NCBI GenBank assembly: GCA_013350335.1
Contig: CM023539.1
Coordinates: 20,504,448-20,568,447, forward strand
DNA length: 64,000 nt
From: Chimonanthus salicifolius
Taxonomy: Eukaryota > Streptophyta > Magnoliopsida > Laurales > Calycanthaceae
Direction of reading: 5' to 3'
Shown: positions 35,486-48,277 of the stretch, piece by piece
How positions within the stretch are numbered: the stretch's first letter is position 1
How the letters are laid out: each line of letters opens with the position of its first letter
Position numbers and translations under genes: made by a program
Notes under the pieces: generated by a model
Database searches by the model: none
What the model was told of the DNA's origin: nothing
What the model saw: the letters and a program-made list of their open reading frames with translations, nothing else

Positions 35486-36600
35486 ATGCCTCCAAAGAGA
35501 AAGACCCGCCGCAACCCACGAGTAGAGAGAGAGTTAACACCACCTCGTTAGGAAGAGGAGGTACAGCCACCACCTCATCCAGCCGAGGGACAGAATAGTA
35601 TAAACATACAAGGTGTACCTCCCGAGCTAAGAGACATAGTTCAAGCGGTAGTCACTCCTGCTCTTCAACAAGACTCAAGCGGAAATGCAACCGCCAGCGA
35701 CTCCAGTAAACGGAAGATGGTCAAGGATTTTCAACAACAGCGCCCTCCCTACTTCAGGGGAAAAGAAGGGACTGTCGGAGCGGAGCATTGGTTAAAAAGG
35801 ATCACTCAGATCTTGAATCTGCTCCAGATTACCAGTCCTGCTGATAAGATCTTACTGGCCACTTCTCAATTGATCGACGATGCCAGTAGTTGGTGGGAAA
35901 TTGTGGAAAAACAACAAGCGCTGGTACTAGAAGGGGAAAGGATCACCATGACATGGGAATGTTTCTCAGCCACCTTCCTAGAACAATATTTTCTGGAGGA
36001 GGAAAAAGAGAGCCAGACTCAAGCCTTCCTCTCATTGGTACAAGGCAGCATGACGGTGGCAGAATACCACAGAGAATTCCTTAAGCTATCTGTCTATGCC
36101 TTTTATATGGTGGATACCAAGCACCGAAGGGCCCGTAAGTTTGAGCGGGGCTTTCGGCCAAGCATCAGGGCTAAGGTGACCATTTTTAAGGAACCCACAC
36201 TAGCAGGGGTGGTCAACAGGGCCACTATCGCAGAACGAAAGTTAAATGAGATAGTGCGGTTTGACAACCGCCGAGGGCAGGGTGGACGGGGTGCATTTCA
36301 ACCCAACAAAAAGTTCCTCCCAAATTCTAGCAGACCTTCACCCTCCACGGGATCTACAAGGGGCTTTCACCCCAATCAGCCCTCCCCATCAGCCTCAGTC
36401 ACACAGGTTCCCCGGGTGGGAACACATGTTATCAGTGTGGCCAACAGGGCCACTTCAAGAGGGAGTGTCCACAGATCAGCCGATCCTCTAACTCCAGGGG
36501 TTCCTTCCGCCCTCCACCTAGACCAACTCAATCGCGAGGAGGCAGAGCATACAACCAAGCGGGACGGGCGCCAAACCCTACAGGATCTGGACGGCTTTTC
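35486..36600 (+). pseudogene. gag: Element 3 gag (broken)
   Basis: The ATG at 35486 gives MPPKRKTRRNPR. A TAG stop follows at 35549 (codon 22). The Gag core (about 35717-36240) has DFQQQRPPYFRG, SWW, YFLEEEKE, MTVAEYHREFLKLS and RKFERGF. A net one-base frameshift before 36424 puts the zinc knuckle CYQCGQQGHFKREC (36427-36468) in another frame, which then continues into protease. Gag packages RNA in the particle; this copy cannot encode a full-length one. Confidence 0.9.
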
Positions 36601-39600
36601 ACCATAGCGTCTTCAGTAGCGGTGGATCGTTCGGTGATGCAAGGTATGGCTGTAGTTGGTAGTTCCTATGCTGTTACATTATTTGACTCTCTAGCCTCAC
36701 ATTCGTTCATAGCTGCTGCATTCATATCTGCTACGGGCACATTAGTACAAAATCTGTCCACATCACTTACCATTGTATCCCCCGTCGGAGACACATCATT
36801 AGGACTCATATGTACGGCATTGAACGCTGAACTCGCGGGATTCAGATTCGAGTTCAACTATTTAGTAATCGATATGGCTAAGTACGATGTTATATTTGGC
36901 ATGGACTGGTTGACTACATATCAGGCCCATATTGATTGCCATCTTCGTAGGGTGATATTTTGGTCACTCGAGGGAAAGCGGTACGTGGTACACGATGACA
37001 GACAGGGCATCCTTAGAAGGCTGCAGGAAGAATTGAACCATCTTGCCTTGAACAACCTCAAATTAGATAGGGCACCAATAACTGAACTTCCGGCGGTAGT
37101 AGCAGATTATGTCGAGGTATTCCCAACAGAGCTCCTTGGTTTACCACCCAAGAGGGAGATAGACTTTGAAATCAAGTTATACCCCAGCGCCGCTCCAGAC
37201 TGGGTTTTATTCGGAACAGCACATCCAAATGGGGAGCCCCAGTGTTATTTGTGAAGAAGAAGGACGGTACCCTTCGAATGTGTATGGATTATAGGAAGTT
37301 GAACCAGCTGACTATCAGGAATAAGTATCCCTTACCCCGGATTGACGATCTATTTGATCAACTTAGGGGTTCTTCTCATTTCTCCAAGATTGATCTAATG
37401 TCCGGATACCATCAAATTCGGGTTAAGGAGGAGGACATAGAGAAGACAGCCTTCAGAACACGGTATGGCTTATATGAATATGTGGTCATGCCGTTTGGAC
37501 TTACAAACGCACCGGCTGTGTTCATGGACCTAATGAATAGGATATTCCGTCCTTACTTTGATCGATTTGTAATTGTATTCATTGATGATATTCTGATCTA
37601 TTCCAAAAGTCAGAAGGAACATGCCGAGCACCTGCGGATAGTCTTAGACACCTTGAGGAAGAACGAATTGTATGCCAAAGCCAGCAAGTGTGAATTCTGG
37701 CTATCTGAAGTCAACTTCTTGGGGCACATTATATCAAAGGAAGGTATAACCGTGGACCCGGCTAAAGTAGTGGCAGTGAAGGATTGGAAAGCGTCGACTA
37801 ATGTGACCGAGATCCGCAATTTTCTGGGATTCGCCGGTTACTACCGGAAATTCATCATGGACTTCTCCAAGATTGCAACTTCACTTACCAGACTCACTCA
37901 GGAAGGAGTCAAATTTCAGTGGTCAGATCTATGCAACTAAAGATTTGAGGAGCTAAAGGAGAGATTTATGACCGCTCCTATTCTGATCTTGCCGGAAAGA
38001 GGCAGAAATTATGAGGTGTACTGTGATGCCTCCGGTGAGGGACTGGGGTGTACACTCAGTCAAGGTAATCGTGCGATGGCGTACGGATCAAGACAGTTGA
38101 AAATTCATGAACGCCATTATCCCACACATGATCTAGAATTAGCAGCGGTGGTCTTCGCTCTCAAAAGCTAGAGACACTACCTTTATGGTGAAAAGTTTGA
38201 CGTGTTCTCTGATCACAAGAGTCTGAAGTACTTATTTGATCAGAAGGAACTCAACATGAGACAACGCAGGTGGATGGAATATCTGGCGGATTATGAATTC
38301 GCACTTCGGTATCATCCTGGCAAGGCGAACAAAGTGGCGGATGCCCTTAGCCGCATGTCACATGCGACAGTAGCCAGCTTGATCAGGACGGAATGGGAGG
38401 TATTGAATACCATCAAAGAGTTTAAACTCTACCTCAATAATCATGGGACCATATATAATCTGATCATACGATCCAACATGGTCTCCGAGATTGAACGGGA
38501 GCAACGGACAGATCCAGAGGTGGAAGAGATTTGAGCTAAGATGTCTACCGGTGAGGTTGTACCGGAGTGGGAGTTATAACCAGGATAGGGTCTTATGTTC
38601 CGAGGCAGGACATATGTGCCTAAGAATTGCAAAAGAGAGTTGCTGATTGAAGCACACCAAACCAAACTCTCTATCCACCCGGGCAGCACCAAGATGTATC
38701 ATGATCTTAAGAGGCACCATTGGTGGCATGGACTTAAGAAAGATGTGGCAGAGTTTGTTGCTCGTTGCCTAACTTGTTAGCAGGTTAAGGCAGAACATCG
38801 GAAACCACTGAGCTTATTCGCACCCTTACCGGTGCTAGAATGGAAATGGGAGCACATATCCATGTACTTTGTAACAGGGTTGCCAAGGTCATCAAAGGGC
38901 AACGATGTGATATGGGTCATAGTGGACCGGCTGACCAAGTCTGCACATTTCCTTCCCATCAAGATGAGAGATTCATCAGAGACTTTGGGTCGACGGTACA
39001 TCCGGGAGATCATCAGGTTACATGGCATTCCCCGGTCTATTGTGTCCGACAAGGATGGCCGATTCACCGGCAGAGTATGGCAGGGCATGCAGTTGGCTAT
39101 GGGGACCGACGTATTGACTAGCACATCATTTCATCCACAGACTGATGGACAGTCGGAGAGGACGATACAGACGCTGGAGGATATGCTGAGAGCATGCATG
39201 CTAGACTTAAAGGGTGGATGGGAGGACCATTTGCCACTGGTGGAGTTCTCTTACAATAACAGTTACCAGGCAAGCCTCCCGATGGCTCCATTTGAGGCCT
39301 TGTATGGTAGGCCGTGTAGATCGCCCGTGTGTTGGACAGAGGCCGATGAACCTGCGTTGATTGGACCTGATTTGGTTGCGGAGACTACAACACAGATTAA
39401 GTTGATATGGCAACATCTACTCACTGCACAGAGCCGTCTGAAAAGCTATGCCGACAAAAGGAGAAGGTTCCTCGAGTTTGAGGTGGGAGACTTAGTATTC
39501 TTAAAAGTCTCACCACGGAAGGGGCACATGAGGTTCGGGAAGAAGGGGAAACTGTCGCCTAGATTTGTGGGGCCGTTTCCTATTCTAAAGAGGGTGGGGG

Positions 39601-39902
39601 GAGTAGCTTATCAGTTGGCGCTCCCTCCACAACTATCATCTCTACATGATGTATTTCATGTGTCCATGCTGAGGAAGTACAACCCCGATCCTTCTTATGT
39701 AATAAATGTTCAAGACATCGATGTACAAAGCGATGTGACATATGTGGAGAAGCCGGTCAGAGTGATCGGGAGTGAACAAAGGGTGCTGCGGAACCGCGCC
39801 ATTCAGTTCATCAAGGTGGTATGGGAACGACATGGCAGTGAAGAAACCACCTGGGAACTTGAGTCAGAGATGAAAGCCGCCTATCCGGAGCTCTTCACAT
39901 GA
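36601..39902 (+). pseudogene. pol: Element 3 pol (protease to chromodomain), broken
   Basis: Protease is at about 36622-37190, with D-S-L-A in place of the catalytic D-S-G-A. A 73-bp deletion near 37198 removes the linker before RT and shifts frame. RT (37242-37940) has YHQI and FIDDILIY; RNase H is at about 37968-38370; integrase is at about 38600-39480, with HHCC and D,D,E motifs; the chromodomain-like tail ends at TGA 39900. In-frame stops are TAA 37938, TAG 38169, TGA 38532, TAA 38577, TAG 38586 and TAG 38778. Several are Trp or Gln codons turned to stops by C-to-T or G-to-A change, as expected after cytosine methylation. The 356-residue integrase stretch from 38832 is still open. Confidence 0.93.
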
Positions 39903-39964
39903 GTTGTTATGAAATCCTATTTCGCTCGAATTTTCGGGACGAAAATTTCAAAAGAGGATTCTAT

Positions 39965-41281
39965 TGTAATAGCCCGAATTTTTAAATCAACATATATATG
40001 GCATTTATTTATTTTAATAATGAAAAAAATTGGAATTTTGATATATGGATGTTAAATGGATCAAATTTTGGGGCAAAGGCCCAAGTATGGTCCAATGGAC
40101 CATGGATTGGATGGGATCCATTTAAAGGGTCAATAATGGTCAAAGTGGGCCCGATAACCATGTGGGACCCAATGGATCAAAATGATTCAAACTTTAAGGT
40201 AAAAGGTAGAAAATAAATTAATCGGGCCATGGGCCCAATGGTGACCCGATTGATGGAAAGGGTTGAATTGAAATTAAACCCACCTAAGTTAATGATGAGA
40301 TGATTAAGATGGCTTAACCAAGTGGGGCCCACCTCCACCTCACCAAGTGAGGTGGCGTGTGGACCAAGGAAAAGGTGGGGCCGACCATCATCGTTGACTT
40401 GGTCAACCATGGATAGGTTAAGGGGACTAAGGACAATTAAAGTGGATTAAGTTAATTAAATTATTTTAAATAACCTAAGTTAAGATTAATGGGGTTTAAG
40501 TGATATGGCCGAATGGGGCCCACCTCCACCTCATCAAGTGAGGTGGCAGGTAGGGTAGGTGTTGGTGGGGGCCGTCCACCATGGTTGACTTGGTCAACCA
40601 TGGGTGGATTTCTTAGAAAGAGAATTAAATGGAATTAAATTAAATAGGAATTAATTAACCTAAGTAAGGACTTAATTTAATTAATTACGTTGGTCAAATT
40701 AGGGTCAAATGAATAAGTCAAAGGGGCAAGTCAAATGGTGGTTTCATCCCATTGAAACCACCCAAAGAAACACAAAAATACCGTGGACTTAGGGTGGTGG
40801 TTTCATCTCAACCACCAGCACTCAAGGTATGGGGACCCATACCCCTCATCATATGTTCAAGTGGTCAAAGGGGGGAAGACCAAACCACTCTCTCACAAGG
40901 GGCCAAAACCGTTGGCTTGGTGGTGGTTTGGTCTCAACCACCACCACCAAGGACAAGGAGCCCATGCTTGGTGGGTGAAGGCCATCATGGAAGTGTGTGG
41001 TCTAAGGAACCAAGGATTGGATGGTTTTCACCTTACCACCCAAACAACTCTCATCCCATCTCTTCATTCCCTCTCCCAAAACCATCCTCTCCCTCTTTCC
41101 CAAGGAAAACACCAAGAAAGAAGAAGAAACTTAGAAGAAAAGAAGGAAAAAACTAGGCTTGGCCGACCACAACTTCAAGACCCAAGCTTGAGATGATTTT
41201 CCATCCCCTCCTCCCCTCTCCCTCACTCAAAATCTAACCCTACCTTGGCCGATCCTAAGTTTGGAGGGTGTCACCATTGAT
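39965..41281 (+). mobile_element. 3' LTR of element 3, left part
   Basis: TGTAATAGCC at 39965 follows the purine-rich AAAAGAGGATT. It matches the 5' LTR from 30767, nearly identical over the first several hundred bases. It is interrupted by solo LTR C at 41281. Confidence 0.93.
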
Positions 41282-42150
41282 TGTAACACCCCGATTTCTC
41301 AATGAAGTGGATAATTATGAAAATGCCCCTGGTTTATTAAATTAATTATTTTGAGATGTCAATAAGGAAATGGTGGACCCATTGCTCAAATTAAGGTCAT
41401 ATGAGCACAATATAAATGTCAAGTTTGATTGGATGGGTAATGAACATCAATCGGGTCGAAAATGACTAAATGGGTCAAAGGGCCCCATTGGACCCAATGG
41501 GTCATATTGGATGATTTGACCATTGTATAAGCTCAAATTAAATGGGGTCAAGATGAACTGATTGGAAATCAAGTATAGCAAAAATGGGTAGGCTTGAAAC
41601 GCAAGTGAAAACCAATTAGAAATGGCAAAATCAGCCCATGAATGGGTCATGTTGTCAAAACGGGTCAAGGGGCTGATTGGGGACCCAATGGGTTGGGTTG
41701 ACTAGGTTGACCACGGATGACCGTGTGGGCCCTCAACTGAACTCAAGTGTGAGTTAGTTCAACTTGAGTTGGACTGATTTGGAGTGAGTTGGATTTAAGA
41801 AAATGAGTTGACTCAAATGCATTCAAATGAGATGCATTAAATGTGTTAAGTGAGGTGAGTTGAGTTGGAATAAAAAGGGCCTTGAGTCAAGTGAGTTAAA
41901 TGGATATTGAAAGGGTGTTTTGAATCTCACACAACACTTAGGAAATAAATCCCAACCGTTGGGAGTGAAAGGGTGCCTTGGCCAAGCCAAGGGACACCAA
42001 GGTTGGGGCGGCATCATCTCATTTAATGAGATGCAATGGCTATCTGAATAGATGCACCGTTTGGGTGAAGGGGTGCCTTGGATGGCACCCAATGACCCAG
42101 CGTTTTTGCCAAGAGGTTTATGAGGGAAATAAATGGAGGTTGTGGCTGAT

Positions 42151-42158
42151 TATATAAA
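42151..42158 (+). promoter_or_regulatory. Candidate TATA box of LTR C
   Basis: TATATAAA, 870 bases into the LTR, with CT-rich sequence (ATCTCTCTCTCCCTCTCTCC) about 60 bases downstream. If used, transcription starts near 42185, and the intron-like segment lies wholly in the transcribed part. Confidence 0.5.
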
Positions 42159-42373
42159 AGGATTACACCCATCTTGTGGCCGTTTTTCACACAAGAAAAC
42201 CTTAAGTTTTTCCATCTCTCTCTCCCTCTCTCCAAACTCTTCTCTTGGCCGAACCAGTTGCTGTATTTGCACCAGTGGATCAAGCATAAACCAGTAAAGG
42301 ATTAAGAAAGAAAGAAGGAAACAAGAGGGGAGAAACCAAGGATCAAAGGCAAGAAAAAAGTTTGGAAAATTTG

Positions 42374-44117
42374 GTAAGATTTCTTAAGTGTTTAAGCCAA
42401 ATAAGTTGTAAGAAAAAGGGTGTGTATTGGGCCATGGTTATGGCCGAATGCACCAAGGTTTTAACCTTGATTAATAGAAGTTTTAAAATGGTAAAAATGA
42501 CCATTGGGTTCGGCCACCATGGAGAGCCGAACCCCATGTAAAAGATAGGTTGGTTTGATGTTTTGAAACATAGAAACCATGGAGTTTTTATGGTTTGTTT
42601 TTGAGGTCTCTTTAAGATTCAAATGCATGTTTTTAAAGAGGGTTAAAAACATGGATCTGAATGACATAAGGACTGAAGGTATCATGGGTCTGAATCATGG
42701 ATTAAAACTGATGAAATGGACCATGGGGATCGGCCATCTTGGATGGCCGAATCCCATGAAGTAATATGGTCATTTGGACAAGTTGATGAATTTATTTGGA
42801 TGTTTTAAGAGGTAAAAAAATGCAGTAATGTTATGCTGTCTATTACTTGTCTAAATGAGATCTAAAACATATTTAAGAGGACCAAAACATGGACATAGGG
42901 TTCGGCCACTTTGGATGGCCGAACCCCATGAAAATATTAGATGATTTTGTGTGATAAAAACCATGTAAGAGTATGATGCTTTATGGGAATTAAATGAGGA
43001 TATGGTTACTGTTTTTGGCTGGCTGGTATAGGGCTGGGTTAAGTTATTGATTCAAATCATGGGTAGATGATGGACAAAATAAATCAAGAGAACCATTGGG
43101 TTCGGCCATGTGCATGGCCGAACCCCATGGGCTGTTTTTGGAATAAATGGACTAAGTTCATGGGTTGTGTTTGATATTATTCCCATGATTTTATAAAGGG
43201 TTTAAAGTATTTTAATGGAGAACCATTTGATGATGGAAAAGTGGGAATACAAGGTTCGGCCAAGTATAGGGCCGAACCCCATAAAATGACAAATTCTAAG
43301 TTGATGATGTTCGGCCATGGGCATGGCCAAACCCCACTGATGTGGTTGGGTCTTAGAGGGGAATGAATAAGTAAATGATGTTATGATTTACTGATTGTTA
43401 TATGGACAACATACCGGAAGTTGAACGACGTGCGAGTCGTGACCGGGTGACGCTAAAGAAAGATCAATTACTGAAGTGAATCTTCAGTAGGTTTCCTACC
43501 TACTTGTAACCACAATTATGATTTGGTTTTATCATGTTTTTATGAGATATGTTATATTTGATATTATGTTTCAAATATGGTTTTAAATGATGAGATATGT
43601 ATTTACAAAATGACATACATATACATTGACATCTCATGCATGGACATGGGATGATGACTGAGGTTATACAGTGTTGCAATTATGAGTTAGCGTCCTCCTT
43701 AGGCGATGAGAGTCCCGCCAGGAGGAGTAACATGATGATCATAGTCACATTGGTCTCCTTAGGCGATGAGAGTCCCGCCAGGAGGACTAATATGTGATAT
43801 GAATCAACTCAATGATGAAGGGTCTTTCCACAGGTAACGAGGATTACTGTGGATTACCTTATCATGTGAGATCCAAAAGGAAGTGTATTGTGATTTACCT
43901 TGACGGTGAGAGTCCCGTCAAGTGATGGCTATGTATGTGTGATGGGGTGGGGCTCATTACAATTGCATACATACATAGCATGGTTTTATATGTTTTTACT
44001 AATCATGTACTATGATATATGCATGTTTTATATGCTGACCATGTGGTAGCCCTGATTCGGGAACCTACTAGGTTCGTTGATCTAACGCCGTAATTCTATC
44101 CTCAGAGGAGAATGCAG
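42374..44117 (+). other. Intron-like segment of solo LTR C
   Basis: Donor TTTG|GTAAGATTT at 42374; acceptor AATGCAG|GTAC ending at 44117. Hairpins with family arms lie from 42506 to 43336. The cassette region keeps stems at 43694-43725 and 43753-43787 (GGCG/CGCC) and 43899-43922 (GACG/CGTC), all with a TGAGAGTCC loop. Confidence 0.55.
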
Positions 44118-44425
44118 GTACAAGGAAAGGGAAAGAGAAGGTCGATGACCAGGAGGGGAGCCAAGCCTAAGTGGTTGAATGTTGAACTGGACTTCTTTAT
44201 TACTGTCATTTGAATTTATAGTTTGTGGACATGTAACAAGTTATTAATTTGCTATGGTTTGATTAGGTTACTATGGATGGTTATTTATGTTAATTAATAT
44301 TTGAGACTGTTACTTGCTATCTAATCATTCTATTCCGCAAATAGTCTAGTTTATTCCGCAAGTTATTGTTTTGTTCCATGTGTGTATTATCTTTCATGGT
44401 CTAGTCCATGTACACATGGGTGGCC

Positions 44426-44461
44426 AGTTAAGGTTTAGACTTGAGTAGTCTAAACTTAACT
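44426..44461 (+). other. U5 hairpin of LTR C with wholly changed inner stem
   Basis: AGTTAAGGTTTAGACT pairs with AGTCTAAACTTAACT (one bulged base). The inner stem TTTAGACT/AGTCTAAA replaces CCGGGCTT/AAGCTCGG of other copies, with both sides changed together. Confidence 0.75.
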
Positions 44462-44558
44462 CACGTTGTGGCGCTCCCGCTCTCTTTCACTCTGTGTTTC
44501 TTTCAAAAGAAATTTTCAGACTCTGATTTTTGGAAGGTGAAAAGGGCGGGGCGTTACA

Positions 44559-47344
44559 TTGATCAAGCATCTTGGCTGACCAAAGGTCAAGAGGAAGGAG
44601 AAAGGAGACCAAGGAGTTTGACGGGAGCAAATAAAGGCCGGAGGAGTCGTCGGTGTGGTAAGGAATTCTTAAACAAGAATTTATATTTTTAAAGGTTAAG
44701 ATGTGTTAATGAAATCCATTTCTTAGAATGAATGGTGGCCACAAATGTTATGGGCCTTAGATCTAAGATCCATCCAATGATAAGATGAGAAATGGATGAA
44801 ATGGGAGAGATAGATTAAGAAAAATAAAATGATTAAGGAGGTTATGGAGTTAAATGGATTAAGCATGAAGCATGGGTTTTTTAATGGATTGGTGGGCCAT
44901 AGGGTTCGGCCATGTAGTATGGCCGAACCCCATGGAAAACGGTTGATGAATTTAATTAGGGTTTTAAGGTTTAAACTATGGAGAATGATTATGATTTTTA
45001 GGGTTGTAAATAATTAAATGTTGGAAAAAATTTAAAGGGGTTTTAATGAGGAAAAATCATGGAGTGTGTGAATGATGTGTGGCCTCAAGAAGCTAGGAAA
45101 AATGGTGAATCATGAACCATGGGTTCGGCCATGGTGTATGGCCGAACCCTATGGTGATGGAATCATGAGTTTAAATGGTTATGAAAGTATGGAAATTAAT
45201 GGAGCATGTTAATGGTAATTAAGTGGAATTTTTTTAGATGTTTTAAACAAGGTTTTAAATGAGTGGAAATGAGGCCTTCAAAATAAAATTATGGACCATG
45301 GGTTCGGCCATGGTACATGGCCAAACCCCATGGGCAAACTTTGAGGAAAAATATGGGGTCTTGGAACCATGGAAAATAAAATGGAATGATGGTTAAATTA
45401 AATGGACCAAAGTATAGCTCATGATGATTATGAAAGGGTGATTTAAAGGTATGATTTAAATTCATTTATGGTAGGACCAAATGAGGTAGAATGGACCCAA
45501 GAAAAATGGAAAATAGGCATCATGGGTTCGGCCATGCATGACCCATTTATAGGTCATGTTATGGGCTAAATATTGAATTAAGTATGGGATTAGATGCTTG
45601 TAAATTTAATTAAGTTAAGTGGCTGATTTTAGGAATGTTATGTCATGGTCATTAACTCATTAATGGGACTAAGTATGTGGATGAATTATGGACAAAAATA
45701 TACATGAATGGAGGGAATATTAAACCATGGAAGTCTAGTGGCAAAACCGTAATTATTGGCCACAATTGAGGAACCATGGGTTCGGCCATGTACCATGGCA
45801 GAACCCCATGTAGGTTGGACATGAACTTGGGTACATTAAGATGACATTATGAGTGATTAAATGAAACTTAGGGTTGCTACGTTTTAGACTTACAAATGAG
45901 AATGTTTAAAAGGCTAAAACTTGGAATTATGCATGTATTTAAATCAATGGAAATGAGGCTAAGTTAAAGGCTGAATTATGATAATCTTGTAACATGATTA
46001 GGGATCATTAATGGATCTAAGGTTGTGATCAATTAGGGACTTAATCATGGATAAAATATGGACTAATTTGGTAAATGTATAATAAGGTATCGGGACGTCG
46101 CACATGGTCGCGATCGTTGACCGGATTATCGAACGAAAACGTAACGGGACGCTAAGCGGTATTCGGTGGGATTCCTACCTTTTTGTAAGCCGTGGATTAT
46201 GTGTATGTGATGGTTTCCTTGTTCTATTTCGGTAATTATATGATTTATCTTAAGATGGGTTTTAAATGCTATGAATTATACTCTAATGCTATGGATGATA
46301 TTTTAAATGTTATGGATTATATTATAATGCTATGGATGATATTTTTAAGGCTATGGATTATATTCCAATGCTATGGATTTTATATTAAGGATATGAATTA
46401 TATACATACTACATAGCATAATGCACTTACATCTCATGCATGGCATGGGCAGGAAAATAATTGAAACCGGAGACCATGCTCCGTCGGGGCGACCGAGAAG
46501 CAAACATGGGGATAACTTGGGGTGCTATAACCGGAGTCCATGCTCCGCCGGGACGACCGAGAATCAAACATGGGGATAGCTTGATATGTTATAACCGGAG
46601 TCCATGCTCCGTTGGGGCGACTGAGAAGCAAACATGGGGACACCTTGGCGAGGGTTTGCCGTCAAGGGGGATATGACATTTTAGGATGATATGGATGATG
46701 GGTGGGACACATGACATAGGCACCCATGGCATGGCATTCATCATATGTTTTTATTATATTATTATCGGTATGCTTGTTATCACTAATCCATGTGCTAGCC
46801 CTACTTGGAGTCCTACTGGGCGCGGTGTCTAACGCCCTACTTCTACCCTAGCTGATGACGCAGGAGACGGCGGAAATGGTGGACGCGACGGGAGCCAAGC
46901 GTAGGAGCTTGGGAAAGCAGATACAGAGTTTTATTTAAGTCTTATTTTGGAAATGTAATTTAAGTAGCTTAGCTTGTCGGTTTGTAATAATTACTGTTTT
47001 TTGATATGGTTTGGACTGTGCTCTGGACGTTATCATTTTGAGATATGATTATGAACATAGGGGTATTTTAGTAATTTAATGATGTATTTTCCCTTCTATC
47101 TAAAACTGGTAGGATAGTCTCTATTATAATGTTCCGCATATAATTACATTCCGCGAGCTTACTTCCTAAGCGTGAGCCGTTCTCGTGGACTTCGTTCCGC
47201 ACACGCGTAGGGTTGGCCAGTTAAGGGCCGGGCTTTAGAAGCTCGGACTTAACTCGCGTCGTGACGTCCACGCCCGTTGTCACTTCTTAATTCAAAAAAA
47301 AAAAAATAGACTCTGATTTCGGTGAAAATGGGGCGGGCGTTACA
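44559..47344 (+). mobile_element. 3' LTR of element 3, right part
   Basis: It resumes at TTGATCAAGC and matches 32077-34920 of the 5' LTR, ending GGGCGGGCGTTACA at 47344. Its own intron-like donor is at 44658 (GTAAGG) and its acceptor ends at 46863. Cassettes lie at about 46466-46665 and the U5 hairpin at 47219-47254. The right flank is gtata. Confidence 0.93.
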
Positions 47345-48277
47345 GTATATGGCATCGACATCTCATGCATGACATGGGAGGGATATGACAGGGGAATGAT
47401 GAAATGAAACTGGAGTCCATGCTCCGTCGGGGCGACCGATAAACAAGCATGGGGATATTTCATATATGTATTATTATACCTTGATGATGGTTTTCCATTA
47501 GGGGGGATGCTAATGGATGCCTAGTTTGGATCGCATCTTGATGAGGCTTTTCCATCAAGAGGGTCATGGCACGATAATGGTATGGATTTTATTTGGAACA
47601 CTATGTATGGTTGAAAAAAGGACATTGTACAATGATGATGAGATTGATGGGTGGGATTCATGACATAGAACACCCATTGCATGACATTGCCCAAATTGCA
47701 TGGTTTTGTTACAATATTATCTATATGCTTTGTTATCACTAATCCTTGTGTTAGCCCTACTCGGAGTCCTACTGGGCGCGTTGTCTAACACCCTACTTCT
47801 ACCCTAGCTACAAGAGATGGCGGAGACGAAGGACGAGACAGGAGCCAAGCTTAGGAGCTTGGGGGAATGAGCTACTCAGTTTATTTAAGTTTTATTTTGG
47901 AAATGTATTTTGAATAATTTAGTTTGTCGGAATGTAATAAGTTAGATTACTTGCTATGTTTTGGAAATTACCTTGGACGTTATGATTTTGAGGATGTTTG
48001 GTGATTGAATGAATGTAACTTCCCTGCTATCTAAGAATTAGTAGGTTAAACTCTATTATAATTTTCCACACTTGGTTTAAATGTTCCCCGATGCTTACTT
48101 CTACGTGTGAACCGTTCTCCGTGGACTTCGTTCCACGCACACATAGGGTTGGCCAGTTAAGGGCCGGGCTTTAGAAGCTCGGACTTAACTCGCGTCGTAA
48201 CGTCCGCGCCCTTTGTCACTCTTCATAAAAAAAAAAAAAATAGACTCTGATTTCGGTGAAAAGGGGCGGGCGTTACA
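47345..48277 (+). mobile_element. Truncated gypsy LTR (right third)
   Basis: It starts inside the structured zone (TCTCATGCATGACATGGG) and carries one cassette (about 47410-47455), an acceptor-like CTACAAG|AGATGG near 47815, a U5 hairpin (48155-48190) and the end GGGCGGGCGTTACA. It is cut on the left by element 3's LTR. Confidence 0.85.

Larger units (their letters stand above)
41282..44558 (+). mobile_element. Solo LTR C
   Basis: TGTAACACCC...GGGCGGGGCGTTACA, 3,277 bp, with perfect target duplication ttgat (41277-41281 and 44559-44563). It belongs to the TGTAACACCCCG group, as elements 1 and 4 do, unlike its host LTR. Confidence 0.95.

Noticed and set aside
39998..40410. Small frames on both strands in the LTR of element 3
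   Set aside because: They lie in U3 sequence duplicated at 30978-31211, without motifs; chance frames.
30767..47344. Dating element 3 from its LTR divergence
   Set aside because: The flanks do not match, so the two LTRs may come from different insertions.
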